Shown one piece after another: positions 58,613-64,000 of a stretch of 64,000 nucleotides of DNA. Numbering within the stretch: position 1 is the stretch's first letter; each line of letters starts with the position of its first letter. The notes beneath the pieces were generated by a model, which had not been told where the DNA came from, did not search any database, and worked only from the letters and a program-made list of their open reading frames with translations. The stretch covers positions 14,579,310-14,643,309 of the forward strand of contig CM040430.1 in the NCBI GenBank assembly GCA_022702705.1, written 5' to 3'. A program made the translations under genes and the position numbers. This DNA comes from Papilionanthe hookeriana x Papilionanthe teres (taxonomy: Eukaryota; Streptophyta; Magnoliopsida; Asparagales; Orchidaceae).

Positions 58613-60660
58613 TTAAATGAAAGCTGGAGACGAAGTAGTTGCGGAGCCTTCTTCTTCCTCCTCTTGTTCTTCTTCCCCAAATTCTTCTTCTTCCTCATCT
58701 TTTCCAACCTCTACAACGGGTGTTTCTTTGCTTGCATTTGGGGGAGCAAGTAGGACAGCAAATTCATTCGGGTCGGCATATTTACGATTGACAAGCCTAT
58801 GACTAACAAACTTGTCGGTTACAAACACCATAATCCTACAAAACTGGTGGGAAATTCTGGTGACATGCTCTTCTTGTGTTATCAATTTCACAAGGGCCAC
58901 CTTGACTTCTTGTTCTCATTTTCCAAAGTATCTAACTTTTATTTGAAATCAAGTCCATTACTCTTCCATCCTTGAACCGAAAGGCAGAGCTGGCCTTCAA
59001 CGAATCTCTTATCTTGCTTCACTTATCTCAACTAGTTTTCAAGGGCTACTACTTTATCATCAGCCTTGACCTGAGACCACTTAGAATCACCGAAAGTTAG
59101 CGCTTTGTGGTAAGCGACTTCCATAGCCATCAGGTGATACCGAGAGAAATTCTGTTGAAGCTCCTTCCAGTCATGAGACTTTAAAATCTCCTCAAAGTTA
59201 TTTGACCATACCACTATAGATAGGAGTGAAGGAACGTTGTCAACCTTTGGATTGTTAGGGAGCTAGTCCTTTTCAGAGTCGGTCAGATAAAATTGGCAAT
59301 CATAACTAATGAAGATCTTTCCATCCCCACCTTGCGTCGAACACTACTAAAAAGAAAAGTCCTTTCTTTTCAAGGAAGGAGGGGGCGGAGCATCAATAAC
59401 CTCCATGGCAGCTTTCCCTTTTTTCTCAGTGCCGGAAGATTGTGCCTCCATTTTGGAAAGAGGAAAATGAACTGATACTGGAACAGGCTTTTCTACTCTC
59501 CCATATGAGGACCCTGATAGATTGATGAAGAGTGATGGTTGGCTTCGACCCTTGAGGATAAATAATAAAATGAGGAATTTGTGGGATGATGGTCGGTTGG
59601 TTCTGAAGTGATGAACATGTGCTGCTTAGAGATGGGAAGATAGGATGTTTGATGTTCTCACTTCGTCCCCCAAAAGCTTCACCCTCAGAAGCACTCGATC
59701 TCTAGTAAAAGGGCATCCAAAGAGTCCCATCTACATCCAATGGAAAACTTTTAGGTTTTCGTGCAATAATAGTAATCTCCCTGGTTGACACCTTTTGTAT
59801 CTCAATGGTCATTTCTGACTTTGAGAAAATAAAATTCGTACATGTAGTTTCGGCTCCGATAGCAACCATCTCCTAGGTTCCCCTTTGGTTGTCCCCTCTT
59901 TGAGAGAGTGATCTTACCTCTTGGAGGCTTGCTCCTCCATTTCCTTCTCACGAGAAGCCTCTTTGACATCTTAGGCTCCCATAGTTCTTCAGTCATTTTA
60001 CCAAATTTATCCAGTCGTAAAACCCTGTAAATAACTCTTTGATTAGTGTAGTGGGAAATCGATAATAGATGCCTCTCGATTTTCCCCTATCAGCCATGAG
60101 ATCATTCAGAAACGACTTGATCTTGGTCATCAGCACATCTCGAGGGGTGACACTAATCCCCCGGCCACTGGTGCAAAATTCAACTAGGAATTGTTTCTTT
60201 CAGTCTTTTACTTTGTTCTCCAGCTTGAGGAATTGGAGTCTGTAACCAACAGAAAATTATGTGAGCCTATCCTTGTCAATCTTGAATGAAAAGTAGTAGT
60301 TGAACAGGTCAGTTGACCAAGGGATAGTCGATCAGTGGAAGAAAACAATGAACGTCATGATTGCGGGACGGAATTCAACATAACTTGACCCGGAATCACT
60401 CCATACCTATTGAAAATGCCCTTCAACTCGATGCAAAGTGGAAGCCGCAGGCTGCATCGAAATTGATCCCAGTATAACACCAGGTCATTCTTGAAGTTAT
60501 TTCTCTCTCAGTCAAAGCTCCATACTGCCCGAAGTGTAACTGTCTTATCGAAAACAAATTCCATTAGCCTCCACACGTCCTCCTCAGCCAGCACGAAGCC
60601 TCTGTCGTAGGGTTGGTACTGAAAACCCTAGGAGATTAGTTGTGAGCTATAGAGAGCAAG
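58613..60660 (-). pseudogene. Antisense additional ORF of the TAT element (Transposase_28-like)
   Basis: Read on the minus strand from about 60660. 'LRLPLCIELKGIFNRYGVIP' (about 60400-60460) and 'HNFLLVTDSNSSSW' (about 60225-60265) follow the 'LRFPLHPF..E.LN.FGLAP' and 'FFFV' blocks of the Transposase_28 / plant mobile domain proteins that TAT elements carry in antisense between pol and the 3' LTR. Basic 'MSKRLLVRRKWRSKPPRGK' lies near 59970-59915. A helical middle follows (59214-59032), then a final 95-codon part (58900-58613) ending in a strongly acidic Glu-rich tail. Many stops and frameshifts. The biochemical role in the family is not established. Confidence 0.6.
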
Positions 60661-60718
60661 GGAGAGAGAGAAAAGTGCAATGGTTTTGGGAAAAGTTTCA
60701 ATCCTAGCGCATCACAAT

Positions 60719-60730
60719 CTATTTATAAGG
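60719..60730 (-). promoter_or_regulatory. TATA box of the antisense ORF
   Basis: The minus strand reads CCTTATAAATAG, followed after about 50 nt by a pyrimidine-rich 'cttttctctctctcccttgc' and then the start of the antisense reading frame. The combination looks like a genuine plant core promoter facing away from the 3' LTR. Confidence 0.55.
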
Positions 60731-61878
60731 CAGGGAGAGGGAGTCGAAGCACCCGAAGGTCATCATTTCAAATACCCTGATATTCAAAAAAGGGGGTTAC
60801 ACCCAAATCAAATATAAATGTAAATATAAAATATAATAGAAATTCATTTCATTTAAAAACAAAAGGAATAGTTGCACAGATTATTTGGAAGAAGATATTT
60901 AATAAATGAGTCATTTGCCACTTGAGTCGAGACATGCCTCCGGCTAAGTAAACACCTAGACAAAAGGCTGTCACCAAGCCTGAGATAATTGCTACGATCA
61001 GTTTCTTGTTGAGTTCGACTAACCTGCAACTTAGCCTGGAGAGCCACCACCTCATTGCAAGGAATCAACATTTCTTCTTCCATCTTCTCAACCGAGATCT
61101 ACAGATTCTAAACGACATTATTATTTGGTCCTTTGGCAGAGCGTTCAAAAGAGTCAACCATCTCATTTACTCTACGCTCCAGCGATCCAGAAGATTGTTG
61201 CTGACCGCTATCTATCCCTTGCAAAGTATTGAAAAGTTGGCCAACTGATTGATCACGTCATCAATCGTCGGTTGGTTCTCTCCGGTCGGCTAGTGAAGCA
61301 CTCAACTATTATTATAGGTTCAACAACAATATCAAATAAACTGGCATGGGACCACTGACTTTCTGTGCTTCGAGCGGAGGAGCATCTGAAGTTACTATTG
61401 TACTAAGTTGTTTGAGGACACCGACCAATTCTTTGACGATCAGGTCTACCTGATGAGATTCTTCCACGACAATCGGAACATGATCCATGAGAGAAGCCAA
61501 AAGTCCAAGATCTCTCCATCCTTGCTGCATTTTCCAATCAATTGGCATTACAACCACCAAAAGATGTGAATTGATCATTTCAGTCGAACACTTGATCCTT
61601 ATGTTTCTTCTTCCTTACCACCACAATCTTCTTATTTGTCCTTTCACTTACAGGACAAAGAGGAGGTTGAGGAGGGAGTTGAACTTCTTCCAAGAGCCAT
61701 CCAAAATGTCTCGTCATCAAAGCAATCTAGGACACTCATGTTAGACATGTAGGCTATTTATAAATATTTTATGGACATGAAAAACTATGAAGTAATGATT
61801 ATACTTTGATGAGATTTAATTAACTATTTTATTGTCCTTTTGTAGTCATCAAATGAGCAAGAAGCTTAGAGACTAATA
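60731..61878 (-). other. Region between antisense ORF promoter and 3' LTR of the TAT element
   Basis: No family is recognised. On the minus strand, fragments such as 'KMEEEMLIPCNEVVALQAKL' (about 61083-61015) and 'RVNEMVDSFERSAKG' (about 61170-61130), with an 88-codon frame at 61578-61312, look helical or coiled-coil. They may be a further decayed antisense protein or gag-like N-terminus. I cannot decide. Confidence 0.3.
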
Positions 61879-62406
61879 TGCATACAGGAAAAGGTGTCAG
61901 CACGAATCCCAAATAGTTCCGATCAAAATTCCAAGTAGAAGGTTATTAAACGATCGATCTGCTTAGCACTCTTACCCAGACGATCGGAAATATCATCGAA
62001 TCTGGATGACCAGTTAAATCAGACGACCGTTGAAATTGATCAAGAACGAGACAACCGACAGTTGGAAATAAAATTAGTTTAGTTGTACATTATGTACAAT
62101 AGACACGATCCTTGATGAAAGTGGCTTTCATTCGGTTATTAGTGTTAAAGAGGTAGTTAAATTAACTACCCAAAGGTAGAGAAATGACAAGGAAATACCT
62201 ACTAAAGGTGAAAATAAAGAGGGTAATATTGTAAATATATATTGTAGCTAAATATGATTATAAATAGCAGTTATTTAATGAATAAATTTGACACTGGATT
62301 TCTGGAATTTCATGTAATCTTATATTTTCTCTCTTCTATCTCCTTCTTTTGTGCTTTAAACTCCCGAGGCATGTCTACTACTACCACGACATTTTAGGAT
62401 TTAACA
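61879..62406 (+). mobile_element. 3' LTR of nested TAT-type gypsy element
   Basis: It is the partner of 21613-22157, with the same internal blocks and TATAAATAG at 62259-62267. It begins near TGCATACAGG and ends 'ggatttaaca'. It is followed by (CA)n(TA)n, while the left partner is preceded by (AT)n. Confidence 0.75.
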
Positions 62407-62420
62407 CACACACACACACA

Positions 62421-62461
<41 letters not shown>
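62403..62461. repeat. (CA)n(TA)n microsatellite
   Basis: About 8 CA units, then 'tc', then about 18 TA units. It abuts the right TAT LTR. Confidence 0.95.
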
Positions 62462-62466
<5 letters not shown>

Positions 62467-63320
62467 GAGAATTAAAGTAGAAATAATTATTAAAGATACA
62501 GGAAAATGTCATTGTCTACCCAAACCATTATTCTTTAACATGATCAGAACGTTTGAAATAAAAATCAAATTAGAGTGATTAAGATTGCCCAACTGTGCGA
62601 CGTCAACAAAAATGATTAATTATAGCATTTAAAAATGGAAAATAATTTAAATACTCAACACCATGTTCAGTTGAATCAGAGTCATCAGCAATAATTCAGC
62701 TATTTAAGAACTATAAATATCAATAATACAAGCCAAAATATTCACGCTTCACCAAAAGTTTGGAAATAAGTAAAGAAGAATTAGTGAAAATAAGAAATTT
62801 ATCAAGCCTGAAAGAAAACTTTCATTACTTTATTAAATTCAATAACAAAAGCAGTCAAATATGCATGAAGAATGATAGAAAAAAAAAAAAAAAGGTTGGC
62901 AGTTCAGATTTAAAACTAATTCCCGAATAAGTTGGCAACATCAAGTATTGCTTTTGTTATTTTATTTAAAACTGTAACTCTAGATGTGACAAGTGAAGGG
63001 TTGTTTTAAGTAGTCGACGACAATTGTAAAATTTTTGTCAAAAAAATCACGATATGAATCATTTAAATTATTGTGTCAATGTTAGTGTCCCTTAGAAGCA
63101 ATGCATTGCATGACATGATACAACGAAAAGTGTGCAATGAACGTTGAACCGCCGTACAAGTATAGTGTTCAACAAGCAAATATTCAAATATTATTTCCAA
63201 AAAAAATTAGGATGTGATCTTAGAATAGAGATACTCTCATAGGTAAATTAATGGAATTAGTCATCCACTCAAGAAACTAAATGGGTTGGAGAAAATGCTA
63301 GTAATATTGATAACTAATGT
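62462..63320. other. AT-rich DNA without a recognised gene
   Basis: I see no ORF of any family, only an A run at 62879-62893 and scattered AT-rich words. Confidence 0.6.
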
Positions 63321-63324
63321 TTTA

Positions 63325-63890
63325 AACATTGATATTCAGGTAGGAGGTGCATTAGAGATGATGTGGGTGCAATTATAGATAAGAATTTGAAATATAATGT
63401 TGCGAAAATTAGTAAGTTTAGAAATAAAATTTAGTCATAAAGATTGTTATTCATACTAAGATTTTTAATGTTAATAAGTGTTTTTGCTTTTCAATTGGGT
63501 TTCGATACAAGTTTAAAAGAGAAGTTTTTGAAATGACCTAAAATAATTAATGCAAATGATACATCTTGAAGAAAGAATTTTTATTGGAGGAGTTTGAACG
63601 AACAATTTGGTAGAGTGATGGAAAATTTTAGAAATATTCATGGTGACTACAGTTTTAGAGTGAATAATGAAGAAAGTAGAACCATGTTAGATTTTGCTTT
63701 TGCTTGTGATTTTGTTATTGTTAATATTTTTTTTAAGATGAGTATGTTATTACTTATATGAATAGATTTAATAAAACACAAATTGATTTTTTTATGAAAA
63801 AAAAAAAGAATCGTTGAGAAAGTAAAGATTGTAAGGTCATTCAAAGGAAAACTTTAAGCACTCACCATTAATTATTAGTTCTAGATTTTA
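63325..63890 (+). pseudogene. RTE-type LINE endonuclease remnant
   Basis: Across shifting frames the order of the plant RTE/'craniofacial development protein-like' LINE endonuclease is clear. 'RRCIRDDVGAIIDK' lies near 63345, then a decayed 'SLKEKF' region near 63515. 'NFRNIHGDYSFRVNNEESRT' lies at 63630-63685, 'MLDFAFACDFVIVNIFF' at 63686-63735, 'YMNRFNKTQIDFFM' at 63760-63797 and 'KDCKVI' near 63827. The TQIDF block carries a conserved catalytic-region Asp. The following H-x-L-V block is near 63865. Stops and frameshifts abound, and the rest of the LINE is not in the window. Confidence 0.75.
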
Positions 63891-63956
63891 AAATGAGTGA
63901 AATATAAAAAAAAATTAATGAAATCTTATCATTAAATTAGATGAGGGCAACTAGAA

Positions 63957-63960
<4 letters not shown>

Positions 63961-64000
<40 letters not shown>
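63961..64000. repeat. (TA)n microsatellite at the right edge
   Basis: At least 20 TA units, continuing beyond the window. Confidence 0.95.

Noticed and set aside
61006..61744. Plus-strand ORFs of 80-85 codons before the right TAT LTR
   Set aside because: No recognisable motifs; the minus strand has equally long helical-looking frames, so neither strand can be called with confidence.

Overview
This is plant nuclear DNA, from an angiosperm genome rich in transposable elements. It is AT-rich and full of decayed Ty3/gypsy and LINE sequence. I see no host protein-coding gene, rRNA, tRNA or CRISPR array that I can support. Nearly every coding trace is a retrotransposon pseudogene broken by stops and frameshifts, so almost all entries are pseudogenes, LTRs or repeats. 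The species cannot be named from this window.

Layout. (1) 1-2802: the start of a very long LTR-like unit, in reverse orientation and cut by the window edge (copy L3). (2) 2803-6886: an L1-type LINE with the ORF1 end, endonuclease, reverse transcriptase, zinc-binding region and RNase H; its probable 3' end reappears at 21076-21533. (3) 6887-21075: minus-strand Athila-type gypsy element A, inserted in the LINE. A foreign solo LTR with a perfect ATAAA duplication splits its gag from its protease. (4) 21534-21617: an (AT)n array. (5) 21613-62406: what looks like one old TAT-lineage gypsy element, now spread over about 41 kb by later insertions. Its LTRs lie at both ends, a gag-protease remnant at 29753-31489, an integrase remnant at 57312-57975, and an antisense extra ORF with its own TATA box at 58613-60730. 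Nested inside are giant LTR unit L1 (22244-29752), an Athila LTR remnant (31490-33315), giant unit L2 (34198-41656, perfect GAACT duplication), a poorly understood LTR-like segment (41662-43605), and plus-strand Athila element B with both LTRs (43606-57311). (6) 62407-64000: microsatellites, AT-rich DNA and an RTE-type LINE endonuclease remnant.

Most interesting. Both Athila elements, which are diverged and in opposite orientation, share an unusual 3' half. A conserved hairpin follows integrase. Then come two related ORFs in tandem (ORFa and ORFb), both resembling the 'putative plant transposon protein' family. Each ORF is preceded by a cluster of short GC-rich near-palindromes of the GCGCCTAAGCGCC type, and the same cluster type sits in the LTR. 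ORFb also has a plausible intron of about 205 nt just before its ATG in both elements. Together this suggests an internal expression module built from LTR-derived promoter sequence. The second standout is the gene-free 7.5-kb TG...CA unit with a 5-bp duplication, internal TATA box, CpG-rich block and strongly strand-skewed upstream half.
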